A stretch of DNA of 64,000 nucleotides from Williamsoniiplasma somnilux (GCF_002804005.1 NZ_CP024965.1:62001-126000); one strand, 5' to 3'. Positions 1 to 10,649 are shown, numbered from the stretch's first letter. The notes: generated from the sequence alone by a model not told the origin. Numbers and translations: made by a program.

Positions 1-1604
1 CAATTGATTCAAAATATGGACCCGGTGGAATAACTGTTCAATTACCTAGCAAAAACAATTATTCTTGAAAACCCGAAGAAAAGAATGATGTATATCGTTT
101 TGTTGGTAATGCTAATTCAGAAAATGAATACCGATATAATGGTTATATTGATTTAACTCACAATTGGAAAGGTGTTGTAGATACAACCCAACCAATATCA
201 ACAATCCGCCAACGTATTTATGAACTTTTAAATTCTAAACAAGATGGAAATTGAACACAAATCGAACTTCAATTAGTTATCGATAATGACACAACAATTA
301 ATGACCGTGGGGGAATTGAAGTTACTGAAGTTGCATTTAATTTGCGATCATCTGAACAAATTACTGGTACAAAACAATGAAACTTTCATGGCCTTGGTGA
401 CATTAGTAATGGCCATAAATACCAAGGTGATTTGGTACTTACTCATAACTGAAGCAATACCCAAGATACCACTAAACCAATTACTGGCGAAGAAATTACA
501 GCACAACTTAAAACAATTTTGAATGAAAGAGCAACAGTCGCGTGAACCATTGAAGAATTACAAGCAGAAGTTGATTTAAAAATCGGTTCAAAAGAAATAA
601 CTGTTTCAACACCTTCAACATCCAAAAATTTAACGGTTGATTCATTTGCGGATAGTTATACATTTACAGGTAATGGACACATTAATAATGAATTAATTTA
701 TAATGGTTCAATTACATTAAATCATTACTGAATGGAACCACAGCCTACAATATATATCGATTCAAATGATGAGACACAAGAAACATGAGAATTGGATTTT
801 AACCAAATAGACGCAAAAGAGATCATTCAATTAGGTTTTAATAAAGATGAATTAGCAGATGGTCTGACTATTAAAAATTTTAAAGGCGATAGAGTACCTA
901 AAATTTTACCTAAACCTTTTAGACAATTGAATTCTTTATTTAGCTATAACTCTAATGAAAAAATTTTAGGTATTGAAAATTGAGACACTTCAGATGTTAC
1001 AACATTTAGTTCAATCTTTTATGGAGCAACAAACTTTAATGGTGACATCTCCAATTGAAACACCTCAAATGCAACATCAATGCATGCGATGTTTTCTGGA
1101 GCAACAAATTTTAACGGTGACATCTCCAATTGGGACACATCTAAAGCTGTTGTCACCGCTAACATGTTTAAAGATGCTTCAAAATTTAATCAGAATTTAT
1201 CTCGATGAAACACATCAAACGTCGAAAATATGACAAAAATGTTTGAAGGAGCAAAAAGTTTCAATGGTGACATCTCCACTTGAAACACTTCAAAATTAAA
1301 TTTTATGAGCTACATTTTTAATGATGCGACAATTTTCAACAGCGACATTTCCAAATGAGACACCTCAAATGTAAAAGCTATGCAAAACGCGTTTACAAAT
1401 GCCTCAAATTTTAATCAAAATATCTCCGCTTGAGACACCTCAAATGTTTTAAGCATGAAGGAAATGTTTATGAATGCAACAAGTTTCAATCAAGATCTTT
1501 CAAATTGAGACACCTCAAAAGTAAGCAAAGAAAAACATAAGGACTTTGATACTGGAGCAACATCTTGAATCGATCCGAATTGAAAACCTAAATTTATTAA
1601 TTAG
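1..1604 (+). CDS. BspA/DUF285-repeat surface protein (3' part)
   Basis: The frame is open at the left edge and runs to TAG at 1602-1604 through many TGA codons read as Trp. The visible part starts with three related segments that each end in a Tyr-x-Gly...His-x-Trp pattern (for example YNGYIDLTHNW near 141-172, then near 415-452 and 703-731). Eight exact 25-residue repeats of the WDTSNV...MF..A..FN.DIS type follow. This is the Mycoplasma DUF285 (PF03382), BspA-like leucine-rich repeat, known from Mollicute surface proteins with suspected adhesion or host-contact roles. The signal or lipobox end lies outside the window. Function here is inferred from the repeat family only. The gene ends in a strong hairpin terminator. 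Confidence 0.85.
979..1568 (+). repeat. Eight in-frame 75-bp BspA-type repeats
   Basis: The conserved Trp codon recurs at 981, 1056, 1131, 1206, 1281, 1356, 1431 and 1506, exactly 75 bases apart. Seven are TGA and one (1131) is TGG. The units diverge in sequence but never in length, so the 25-residue solenoid register is kept. A ninth, shorter step ends at Trp 1566. Confidence 0.85.
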
Positions 1605-1612
1605 TTAAAAAT

Positions 1613-1643
1613 AAAAACTCCTGTCAATTAAACGGGAGTTTTT
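1613..1643. terminator. Bidirectional hairpin terminator
   Basis: A nine-base stem (AAAAACTCC/GGAGTTTTT) with T runs on both strands separates the convergent DUF285 gene and the formate/nitrite transporter gene. Confidence 0.8.
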
Positions 1644-1663
1644 ATTTTTAAATAGTTTAATAA

Positions 1664-2773
1664 TTATTTATCATGATCCTTAATTTCATTTTTAACGTCA
1701 TTAATTTTTGTTAAATGTTTAATTCCTGTACGTTCTTCAATGTATTCTTTCAAATGTTTAATTCTAGCTTCTTTCAATAATAAATCATCAAAATCTTTAT
1801 TAAATCAACTCATTACAATTCCGATTATTAAACCACCAAGGAAGTTCCCTAAAACTGCAGGAATAATATTTACAAGAATAAATCATCCTCCACTAGCAGC
1901 ATTAAATGCCTGACCACCTTCTAATAAAATTGGGTTTCCATCAATTGCCATCACAATTAAAACAATTGCTCCATATCAATTAGCAACTGAATGTTGGTAA
2001 CCACCAATTGCAAAATAAAATAGAACACATAAATACATAATCATTGATGCTCCAGCATTTCCTTTTGTTGATTTAGCTCCTTGTGTTGCTAAACAAATCA
2101 AGAAGTTACATAAAATTGCACTTGCAAAAACTAATCCCATTGATTTGAAAACATCTTTAACTAAAATTGCTTCTTTGGCTCCTAATTTATCACCAAGAAT
2201 ATAAAGTTTATGTAAACCAAAGTTTTCATAAACTTTAGACATTAATAAACCATGTCCTGCCGTAAATCCGTTAGATAGGTATAATATTGAAACAAAAATT
2301 GTAATGCCCGCAATGTTTCCTAGATAAACTAATCCACATGCTTTTAAGAAAACAGTTCAACGCTCAATCTTTTTAAACATTGCTCTGTTGTATCACATAT
2401 GAGCTGTTAGGAATCCTCCTCCAAGAAATCCGATCATTAAAATTACACCAGCAAATAATGCTCCAGTTAATAATTTAACAACTGAATCATTTTTAATTGT
2501 ATATGTTGCATAAGAAACAGCAGTATAAGCTAAACCAATTCATATTCCCGCCAAAAGACCGGCAACAAATTGTTTTAAAGTGGTTAATCTTAAACCATCA
2601 GAAATAACTCTAAAGGTATGGATGTAACCATAATTATGATAAGGAAGGTTTTTATTATATAAAGGTGAATAATCTACCTCTTCAAGTTCTTTTATTTCAG
2701 AAATCATTTCTTCTGTTGAAGTATTTTTAGTTACACGTTTAAAAGCAATCGTGTTTTTAGTTTTAAATTTCAT
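1664..2773 (-). CDS. Formate/nitrite transporter (FNT) family channel
   Basis: The 369-residue membrane protein carries FNT hallmarks in its second half: CNFLICLA, then FYFAIGGYQHSVAN with the conserved central His, and a late GNFLGG segment. FNT proteins are pentameric channels for formate, nitrite, lactate or similar monovalent anions. In a fermenting Mollicute export of formate or lactate is the likely role, but the substrate cannot be read from sequence. About 65 polar residues precede the first membrane helix, longer than usual. The start at 2773 follows AAAGGA at a short three-base spacing; an in-frame upstream ATG lies at 2785. It lies downstream of the adenosyltransferase gene on the same strand, across a 190-base gap with a large hairpin. 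Confidence 0.85.
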
Positions 2774-2796
2774 TTGTCCTTTCATCAACAACACAA

Positions 2797-2845
2797 TCAA
2801 TAAATAAAAGTTTTATACTTTTCGCATAAAACTTTTATTTATTGA
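2797..2845. other. 20-bp perfect inverted repeat upstream of the FNT gene
   Basis: TCAATAAATAAAAGTTTTAT (2797-2816) is the exact reverse complement of 2826-2845, with a 9-base loop. It lies between the adenosyltransferase stop and the FNT start on the minus strand. No clean T run follows, so it could be an operator, a processing hairpin or a leaky terminator. Confidence 0.7.
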
Positions 2846-2962
2846 GCGTGAAATTCTTTTGTTTTCATCTACTTGATATAAACTTTTTTCATTATATTAT
2901 CTTTAATTTTCATATTCAAGAAAACCGAAAGATATTTGTTTTTTTAATTTCAAAATAATATT

Positions 2963-3502
2963 TTATCACTCGATTCCTTTACGAGCCATTACACCTTGAT
3001 CGAAATAGTGTTTAATTGGTTTTACTTCACTAACTAAATCGGCTATTGCAATTCAAGCATCAGAAATATAATGTCCTGAAATTGCTAGTTCAGTGTGAGG
3101 GTTTTTAGTTTTAATAATTTCTATTAATTCTTCTTCAGTAATAAATTTATTAATAACACAATCTAATAATTCATCACAAATTAATAAATCAATTGTAGAA
3201 TCTTGCAAATCTGCTTTTAATTCTTCAATTCCTAATAACATTTCTTTTTTAAAAACTTCACGTTCTTGATCATTCATTTCTCAAATAAATTTTTGGCTTG
3301 AAGAATAAAAAGATTTAACTGTAAAATTTGGGTCTTGATGTTTCGTGAAATATGTTAACTCACCAGTGATGCGATTTTTTAAAAAGCGCAAATATTTAAC
3401 TTTTCAATCATTACCCAATGCTCGAATCGCCATTCCGTTTAAAGCCGATGTTTTACCTTTACCAGTTCCGTAATAAATATGAATATAACCTTCTTTTTTC
3501 AT
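2963..3502 (-). CDS. cobA: Cob(I)alamin/corrinoid adenosyltransferase (CobA/BtuR/CobO family)
   Basis: The 179-residue protein begins MKKEGYIHIYYGTGKGKTSA, with the P-loop GTGKGKTS, followed by ALNGMAIRALGNDWKVK and RFLKN...GE, typical of CobA/BtuR. Later come LLICDELLDCVINKF and ELAISGH, the Walker-B-like and C-terminal family blocks. The enzyme transfers the 5'-deoxyadenosyl group of ATP to cob(I)alamin, giving adenosylcobalamin. Two TGA codons are Trp. The start at 3502 has a G-rich Shine-Dalgarno. I see no corrin biosynthesis genes, so the role is cofactor activation after uptake. Its obvious client is the B12-dependent reductase at 33373-35844. The family assignment is firm; the link to NrdJ is inference. 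Confidence 0.88.
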
Positions 3503-3667
3503 TGTTACCCCCGTCATCTTATTTAGATTTTAATCAAAAAATAGATAAAAAACTTTAATGTCTTAACAATAGTTTCAAAAAACTGTAACATTATTGTTTA
3601 TTAACCTAAATACCACTTTAGAAGCAGTGAATATTTGCTATTATTTTATTGTGAGGAAATAAAATAA

Positions 3668-4726
3668 ATGAGTATGATAAAACATAACGAAGAAAATAAC
3701 GAAGAAATCAATATTTTTGGATTAAGTGCTAGTCAGGATTTAGCAAACGAGGTCTGCGAAATTTTAAAAATCAAACCAAAACAAGTGAAAACAATTCGTT
3801 TTATGGATGGAGAAATTTTAGTCGAATCATTAGACAGTGTGCGCGGAAGAGAAATTTATGTAATTCAATCAACAACTCAACCAGTTAATGAAAATTTAAT
3901 GGAATTATTAATTGCAATTGATGCTTTCAAACGTGGATCGGCTTCTAAAATTAATGTTGTGATCCCTTATTTTGGATATGCACGTCAAGATCGTAAAGCA
4001 AAAGGTCGTCAACCAATCACTGCTAAGTTAGTTGCGGATTTAATTACTAAAGCAGGAGCTGATAGAGTAATTACTATTGACATCCATTCGCAACAATCGA
4101 TGGGGTTCTTTGATATTCCAATGGATAACTTTCAAACATCGCAAACTTTAGCTGAAGAAATTATTAAAACTATTATGGAGAAAAAAATTGATTACAAAAA
4201 CTGCATTTTAGTTTCTCCTGATCACGGTGGTTTAACTAGAGTTCATAAAGTAGATTCTTATACAGGTGCTATGACTAATGGAATTGCAGTTATTGCTAAA
4301 AGACGTCCAGAACCAAATAAAGCCGAAGTAGAATTTGTGCTTGGAGATATAAAAGGAAAAACCTGCTTTATTATTGATGACATGATTGATAGTGGAGGAA
4401 CCATCATTAATGCTGCAAAAGCTTTAAAAGAAAATGGAGCTACTGATGTTTACATTTTTGCTTGTCATGGATTATTTAACGGACCAGCAAAACAAAGAAT
4501 GGAAGAAGCAATCAAAAACAATTGAGTTAAACAAGTTGTTGTTACTAACACTATTGAAATTCCTGAAAGCAAAAAATTTGAAGGTCTAAAAATTATTTCA
4601 ATTGCCCACTTACTGGCAGACATGATTGATGCTTCTGTTCATAATTGTTCACTAACTGATGTTTACAATGATTTTAAAGTTAATATTTTAAATCAAGTTG
4701 AAAAATTTTTAAAAGAAAATAAATAA
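3668..4726 (+). CDS. prs: Ribose-phosphate pyrophosphokinase
   Basis: The 352-residue protein makes PRPP from ribose 5-phosphate and ATP, feeding purine and pyrimidine salvage. Seen in it are IRFMDGEI, the GYARQDRKAKGRQPITAK block, VVSPDHGG-type VSPDHGGLTR, and the PRPP-binding loop FIIDDMIDSGGTI. Length and order match the family. One TGA (Trp) lies near residue 286. GAGGAAAT precedes the ATG at 3668. The stop overlaps the pth start by one base (TAATG), so the two are translationally coupled. Confidence 0.96.
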
Positions 4727-5298
4727 TGAAATTAATAGTAGGTTTAGGCAATCCCGGTAAAGAGTATGCAACAACTCGTCATAACGCTGGGTGGATTGCT
4801 ATTGACATGTTATTAGATAAATATGGTTTTACTCAACATAAAGAAGAGCATCAAGCAGACATTTATTTTACACAAATTAATGGTGAAAAAGTTTTGTTAG
4901 CTAAACCATTAACTTTTATGAATAATTCAGGAGTTGCTACAAGAGCACTTATGGAATATTATAAAATCAATAAAAATGATTTAATTATTATTCACGATGA
5001 TAAGGATTTTCCAATTGGTAAAATTCAATTTAAATTTCAAGGATCAGCTGCGGGACATAATGGAATTAAAAGTGAAATTCAATATTTAAATGGAGAAGAT
5101 TTTAAAAGGTTGCGCATTGGAATTGGCGTACCTTTAGAAAATTGAACGATTGTAGATTGGGTTTTATCAAAAATGTCTAAAATTGAAATTGAAAACTTAA
5201 AGCAAGCATTTGCTTTGTCATTAGACTTTATTGATGATTGAACTAAGGGTGAAAGCTTTAATAAAATCATGAGCAAATATAATATTTTATACAAGTAA
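4726..5298 (+). CDS. pth: Peptidyl-tRNA hydrolase
   Basis: The 190-residue protein releases tRNA from peptidyl-tRNAs that drop off ribosomes. It opens with GLGNPGKEYATTRHNAGW, which includes the catalytic His, and has the HDDKDFPIG and GSAAGHNGIKS blocks of Pth. TGA codons at 5143 and later are Trp. It overlaps prs by one base and is followed by a strong terminator, closing a two-gene operon. Confidence 0.96.
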
Positions 5299-5310
5299 AT
5301 TTTTGACCAT

Positions 5311-5342
5311 AAAAAATCACAGTTTAAAATCTGTGATTTTTT
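5311..5342. terminator. Bidirectional terminator between pth and the GNAT gene
   Basis: A 12-base stem (AAAAAATCACAG/CTGTGATTTTTT) with an eight-base loop and T runs in both directions serves the convergent genes. Confidence 0.88.
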
Positions 5343-5354
5343 TCTTAAATAAAA

Positions 5355-5867
5355 TTACAATTTAATTCAAAATCTTTTAAAAATATTCTCATTTTCTTTT
5401 AAAGAGTTTTCATAAACACCACCATTATTTAAAATTACTTTTTCAGAGGCTTGATTATTTTCAAGACAAGTTATCAAAACATCATTAATACCTAGTGCTT
5501 TAATTTTTTTCAAACCTTGTTTAAGCATCTCAGTAGCATAACCTTTATTACGTTGTTGAGGACTTATCGCATAACCGATGTGCCCACCAAAATTAAATAA
5601 ATATTCGTTTAGTTCTAATCTTAAATTTATAAACCCAACAACATCATTATTTTCGTTTATGGCAATGTATTGCTTAAAAGGAGACATTCCATTCTTGGGT
5701 ACCTCAGTGTTAACAAATTTAATTCAATCAGCAATGTTGGGGTATGCCAAAACTTTAGAAGAACCACTTATACCATTTTCGACATTATCTATAAATTTAA
5801 AATCTTCAATCATTTTTGAAATTTGTTCTGTATGTATCTTTAAAGGTTTAATTAATTTAATTTCCAT
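5355..5867 (-). CDS. GNAT-family N-acetyltransferase (RimJ/RimL-like)
   Basis: The 170-residue protein has the GNAT acetyl-CoA site: a motif-A region HIGYAISPQQRNKGYATEM, with the Q/RxxGxA-type loop, followed by LNNGGVYE near the end. Such enzymes acetylate protein N-termini, small amines or antibiotics; the substrate is not evident. AAGGAG sits six bases before the ATG at 5867. It is convergent with pth and separated from the RpiR gene by a short gap on the same strand. Confidence 0.8.
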
Positions 5868-5910
5868 AAAGCTCCTTTTTGAATCTAATTCCACTTAGTT
5901 TTAATAAATT

Positions 5911-6717
5911 CTATCACTCAACTTCTATCTTGTTTGGCATTATTTCATTTTGTTGTTTAATAACAAGAGAGGTTATGAAATTGTTAACAAAAATTTGTTG
6001 TATTTTAGTATTTTTAACAAGGTCCGGTCTATTCGATCTTGGAAATGCAAAAAAATTTATTATATGATCAACTTTGGTTTTTACAAAGAAATTATTAACA
6101 GCTGTTATTATTGCAATTTTGGTTCCTAATTTTTCCGCCATATTTATAAGTCTAAAATATTCCTTTTGACTAAAACGTTCGGAAAAAAATATTAAAACAT
6201 CATCTTTATTTAAAAGTTTTAATCTTGATATTTGACCAAAAATATCGTTGGTACTAAAAGACACTAGTCCTAAACCATTCAAACTAGTGCTCAAATCTTT
6301 TGCTGCTAAGTAACTATTTCCCATGCCTATGCATCAAATTTTTTTAGAGTTAAGAATATCTTTAACAAATTTTAAAGTTTCTTTTGTATCAATTTTTCTT
6401 GCTGTCTCATTTATGGCATAAAAGTCATAATTTTTAATAGTTATAATGTCTTTGGTTTCTTCTTTAACCGAAGAATAAAAATGATTTTCTTCTTTAACAT
6501 AAAAATTTTTTGATATATAGTTTTGAAAATCTCTGTAATTTTCAAAACCTAAACGTCTAACAAATTTACTAACAGTTGAATTAGCTGCATTGATTCGCTT
6601 ACTAAATTCAACAATAGAAAGATTAACAAAAGATTCGGGTTCTTTATTTATCGCCGTAATCAAGTTTTTATCGCCTAATGAAATATTGTCCTCAAATCCA
6701 TCCAACAATGTATACAT
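5911..6717 (-). CDS. MurR/RpiR-family transcriptional regulator
   Basis: The 268-residue protein has an N-terminal RpiR helix-turn-helix domain (about residues 1-77: LSIVEFSKRINAANSTVSKFVRRLGF) and a C-terminal SIS sugar-phosphate-binding domain (from about 125, with GMGNSYLAAKDLS). RpiR proteins sense phosphosugars. It is divergent from the PTS operon that starts at 6835, and the gap between them holds several TTTAGAAA-type repeats, so it most likely regulates that operon and itself. Two TGA codons are Trp, including one just before the stop. Confidence 0.87.
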
Positions 6718-6730
6718 ATTATTTACCCCT

Positions 6731-6796
6731 TTAGAAAATTATTTTCCTTTTTAGAAAAATTTTAGAAAATAATTAACTTATTTAGAAATTATTCTA
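6731..6796. promoter_or_regulatory. Probable RpiR operator cluster
   Basis: The divergent gap holds four copies of a TTAGAAA-like motif. AATTATTTTC (6737-6746) and GAAAATAATT (6765-6774) are inverted copies. GAAAATTATTTTC is a perfect 13-base palindrome, and TAGAAATTATTCTA (6783-6796) is another dyad. The position between an RpiR gene and its presumed target supports an operator role; this is inference. Confidence 0.5.
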
Positions 6797-6834
6797 CACT
6801 AAAATAAGGAACAACGATTCCGAGGAGGTTTTAT

Positions 6835-7281
6835 TTGGAAATTTTTAAGAAAAATTTCGTTAAATTTGTTAATGAAGTAAATGATTGAAAAGATGCAATA
6901 AATTTGGCTTGTACCCCCTTATTGGAGAATAAAATGATTAACAAAAATTTTATTCCTAAATTAATTTCTGAAACCGAGCGTTTAGGACCTTATTACATAA
7001 TGGTGGACGACTTAGCATTAGGTCATATATCACCTGACGGATCAGCAATTAAAAATGGTATTAGCTTACTATATTTAAACAAGCCAGTTGCATTTAAAAA
7101 AGATGGAACGGGTCAAGTAAAATTTTTGTTTATACTTAGTGCAGTTGATGGGAATTCTCATTTAAATATTTTAAGAGAGTTATCTATGACATTTGGAAAC
7201 AATAATTTTTATAAAGAATTTTACAATGTCAAAAAGTATGAAGATATTATAAATTTAACAAACAAGTATTTTAAAAAATAA
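6835..7281 (+). CDS. PTS sugar transporter subunit IIA (ascorbate/mannitol-fructose type)
   Basis: The 148-residue protein has the EIIA type-2 active-site region LALGHISPDGSA, whose His (about residue 64) would accept phosphate from HPr. The start is taken as TTG at 6835 because a strong GAGGAGG lies six bases upstream and the added residues (MEIFKKNFVKFVNEVNDW) match the usual family N-terminus. A later TTG at 6904 has no good ribosome site. IIC and IIB follow in the same order and strand. The sugar is unknown. Confidence 0.85.
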
Positions 7282-7301
7282 AAAGAAAAGGAAAAAACAT
7301 T

Positions 7302-9050
7302 ATGTTAGACACAGTTGCTTTTTCTCTTGCCCAAAGTACCGGCAGAGATTTTACAGACTATTTAATTAATTTCTTTTCAGGTTTCTTTGGAACACCAGCA
7401 ATTTTAATAGGGCTTTTTGCTTTAATCGGTTGCTTCATTCAAAGAAAAAAGATAACAGAAATAATTACATCGGTTTTTAAAACAATTATCGGTTTCTTAA
7501 TTATTGGTGGAGGTGCTGGAATTATTTCAGGATCAATCGGTAAATTCGGAGCTGCATTTACATTATTATTTTCAAGAGATGGCTTTGTTGCGAACAATGA
7601 CGTAATACCGGGATTAATAATTTCAAATGCACAAATACAATGAATTGCCTCAGCAGGTTCATTAATTTTAATTGTTGGAATGTTGCTTAATTTAGTTATG
7701 GCAAGAATTTCTCATTTAAAATTCGTTTACTTAACTGGTCATTCAGCGTGATATTTTTCAACAATGATTGCTTCTATCATGGCTGTTGCTGGCATTGATA
7801 AAGGTGACATGTGATTAGTTGTTATTATTGGGGGTATGCTAGCTTCAATGTGAATGGTAATATCTCCGGCAATATTAAATAGACATATGCAAGTAATTAC
7901 TAAAGGCAATAAATTAGCAATGGCTCATACGGGATCTTTAACTTATGCTTTAAGTGGATACATTGGTGAAGCAGTATATAAAGCAAGAAAAGGAAAAATT
8001 CGTTCAACAGAAGAAGTGAATTTTCCAAAGGGTTTAAATTTCTTAAGAAACACTAATGTTTCAATTGCTTTAACAATGTTAATTTTATTTATGTTTGTTT
8101 ATTTCACAGCTTGAGGAGTAAAAGGTGATCAAGCAATGATTGATGCAGAAATAATTGGTGTCAATGATTCAATTTTTGTTCAAGGATTAATTCAAGCATT
8201 TACATTTGCTGCAGGTGTGGAAGTTTTATTAATCGGAGTTAGAATGTTTATTGCTGAAATAACTCCAGCATTTAAAGGAATTTCAGATAAATTAGTTAAG
8301 GATGCAAAACCAGGAATAGATTGTCCTGTTGTATTTCCATTTGCCCCTAATGCAGTAATTATGGGATTTATAGCTTCAACAATTGGTGGTTTTATAGCGT
8401 TTGGAATGAACATAGGGGTTTCATCTGCTATTGGAAGTGGTGTTAATGCATCTACTTGAGCAGCCATCATCATCCCGTCAATAATTCCTCATTTTTTCAC
8501 AGGTGCAACATCAGGAATTTTTGGAAATGCAAAAGGTGGTATTTTAGGTTGCTGAATAGGAGCATTTGTTAATGGTTTTCTAATTTCTATGGTGCCTTGA
8601 ATATTTATTGGATTAGAAATGATTCAACCAGAAATTTCTCAACAATCAATAGTTTGAGGAGATGCTGATTTTATTTTAGGTATTATTCCATGAGTTATTA
8701 TTAAATATATGGGTGGCCAATATTCATTATTAGGAATTACTTTAGTGGCTTGAATGATGATCCCACTAATAGGTTTATTAATTCATAAGTTAAAAATGAA
8801 AAGAAATGAACAATACAAAAATACTTATTTATCAGTTCAAGAAACAAGAAAAAATTTTGCAATAAAACTAAAACAAGAAAAAATTGTTTATAAAAATTCT
8901 TTAGAAGAAATTAAGAGCAAAAATCTTGATAAAAAAATCATTAAAGAAGAATTTACTAAATTACGAACGGAATATGATAAACAATACAAAAAAAATGACA
9001 GAGAATTAGAAAAACAAATTACTGAAATAAAAAGTTCAAAAGAAATATAA
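7302..9050 (+). CDS. PTS subunit IIC, ascorbate (UlaA/SgaT) family, with C-terminal coiled coil
   Basis: The 582-residue protein is the membrane channel of a UlaA-type PTS: about ten to eleven hydrophobic segments with [17 protein letters not shown] near the start, [16 protein letters not shown] in the middle and [11 protein letters not shown] later. Many TGA codons are Trp. E. coli UlaA is about 465 residues; here residues from about 495 on form a highly charged Lys/Glu-rich extension that looks like a cytoplasmic coiled coil. The gene lies between IIA and IIB. The substrate is not necessarily ascorbate, since no ulaD, ulaE or ulaG homologue is nearby. Confidence 0.88.
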
Positions 9051-9073
9051 AAATTTAGAAAAGGAAAGAAGAT

Positions 9074-9349
9074 ATGAAAATTATAGCAGTTTGTGGCCAA
9101 GGTTTGGGCTCATCATTAGTTATTGAAATGAATATGAAAGATGCGGTAGATGAAATCGGTGCTGATATAGAGATTGGACATACTAATTTGAATTCGTTTG
9201 ATCCAAATGATTCATCTATATCTGCAGTTGTTTGTGGTAAAGATTTAGAAGACGCAATCAATCACTCAAATAAAATCGTTCTAAATAATCTTTTTGATAA
9301 AGATGAATTAAAAGAAAAAATTGAAAACTTTATAAATAATTATGCCTAA
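9074..9349 (+). CDS. PTS sugar transporter subunit IIB
   Basis: The 91-residue protein starts MKIIAVCGQGLGSSL; Cys7 in the CGxGxGSS loop is the phosphorylated residue of lactose/ascorbate-type IIB. It passes phosphate from IIA to the incoming sugar at IIC. It overlaps the following epimerase gene by eight bases, so translation is likely coupled. Confidence 0.9.
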   Translation: MKIIAVCGQGLGSSLVIEMNMKDAVDEIGADIEIGHTNLNSFDPNDSSISAVVCGKDLEDAINHSNKIVLNNLFDKDELKEKIENFINNYA

Positions 9350-9992
9350 AATTACCCCATCAATTTTTACTTGCGACACAGTAAGTATGATTAATGAAAT
9401 AAATGATTTAAAAAAAGCTGGAATTGACTGATTGCATTTTGATATTATGGACGGACATTTTGTTCCGAATTACGGACTCGCCCCTAAACAATTGGATGAT
9501 ATTAAAAAACATTTTCCAGAAATTATAATCGACGCTCATGTAATGGCTAATGATTTAGAAGATAAATTAGTTCAATTAAAAAATGCTGACTATATAACTT
9601 TTCATTTAAATTCAAAACAAAGATTTGGATTTAAAAATTTGATAAAAAAAATTAAAGATATGAATTGTAAAGTTGGTTTAGGCATGGATCTAAACAATTC
9701 CATAGATGACATCAAACCTTATCTCGAAGATATTGACTTAATTACTATAATGACAATAAAACCAGGTTTTACAGGTCAAAAATTTGAAGAATCATCTTGA
9801 AAAACATTAAAAGAAGTTAAACAATTTTGCTCATTAAATTTCCCTAACATAAAAATTCAAGTTGATGGCGGTGTTAGATGGGACAACATTAAAAAATTAA
9901 TTCAAAATGAAATTGATTTAATAGTTGTTGGTTCTTTGTTGTTTAGTGAAAAAGATTATTCAAAAACAATCAAAAAAATTTTCAGCAAATAA
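9342..9992 (+). CDS. Ribulose-phosphate 3-epimerase family protein
   Basis: The 216-residue TIM-barrel protein has the RPE metal and catalytic sites: LHFDIMDGHFVPN, IDAHVM, MTIKPGFTGQKF and IQVDGGV. It would interconvert ribulose 5-phosphate and xylulose 5-phosphate or a close relative. Its place in a PTS operon, followed by a transketolase remnant, suggests that the imported sugar entered the pentose phosphate route. A second housekeeping rpe may exist elsewhere; that cannot be seen here. Confidence 0.88.
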
Positions 9993-10029
9993 ACCGAACA
10001 ATTTAATTACAAATATGAGAAAAAATAAA

Positions 10030-10470
10030 AATAAAAAATTTCAACATTGTTATTAAAATAATTGCAGGAACTAAAAAAATTGAGTTGGGAATTAAAAATA
10101 CAAAAGATAGTTATCCAATTTATAGATGATCCACTACCAAACGTTTTATTTTAATGTGATCTATTTGCTTCACTTGGAAATGAGATTGCAATAAATCACA
10201 TGTCATTTGTAACAAGAAACAGAGAAACTTTATTTACTGATTTTGTTTTTAAACACAATAGTAGATTCGAAGGAGTTACATACTTTTACGAAAGAATTTG
10301 CAAAAATGCTCATGTTGAATGTAAAGACATTCTTATCTTGAATAAAGAAACCTTGATAATTGAGGTTTCGCAACGTACTAACATAAAAGTAATTAAAAAA
10401 ATTGCTAAAAGATTATTCAAAGAAGAAACATATAAAAAATTGTTTTTTTAGATTTACCTAAATCAAGAGA
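10030..10470 (+). pseudogene. Arginine deiminase fragment (arcA pseudogene)
   Basis: The DNA aligns closely with bases about 27835-28270 of the intact arcA, for example through [24 protein letters not shown]. It has no arcA start and lacks the 3' third with the catalytic Cys. It is clearly inactive: an extra base near 10121 shifts the frame and CAA has become TAA near 10151. A reading frame at 10200-10451 is only a surviving piece. Similarity ends abruptly near 10470, where transketolase sequence begins. Confidence 0.9.
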
Positions 10471-10649
10471 ACATTGTCATAGTGGAAACCTCTAGTTCTT
10501 TTGGATGACATAAATTTGCGGGTAAAAAAGTTTTGATAATAGCGGTTGATAAATATGGTAAATCAGAAATTGGTCAAAAACTATTAAATGAATTTGAATT
10601 CAACATTGATAGTATTGTTAATAAAACAAAAGAATATTTAAATATTTAA
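10471..10649 (+). pseudogene. Transketolase C-terminal remnant
   Basis: From 10473 the frame reads IVIVETSSSFGWHKFAGKK, then VDKYGKSEIGQKLLNEFEF and NIDSIVNKTKEYLNI before TAA at 10647-10649. This is the end of a transketolase (known pattern VEagSsxGWhKyxG...iDrFGxSgxxxxLxexFGfT). Only about 58 codons remain, with no start. It follows the epimerase, as expected if a PTS-rpe-tkt operon lost most of tkt. The 5' join is to the arcA fragment. Confidence 0.8.

Noticed and set aside
10200-10451. A separate small gene inside the arcA fragment
   Set aside because: Its sequence is an internal piece of arginine deiminase between decayed stretches, with no ribosome site.
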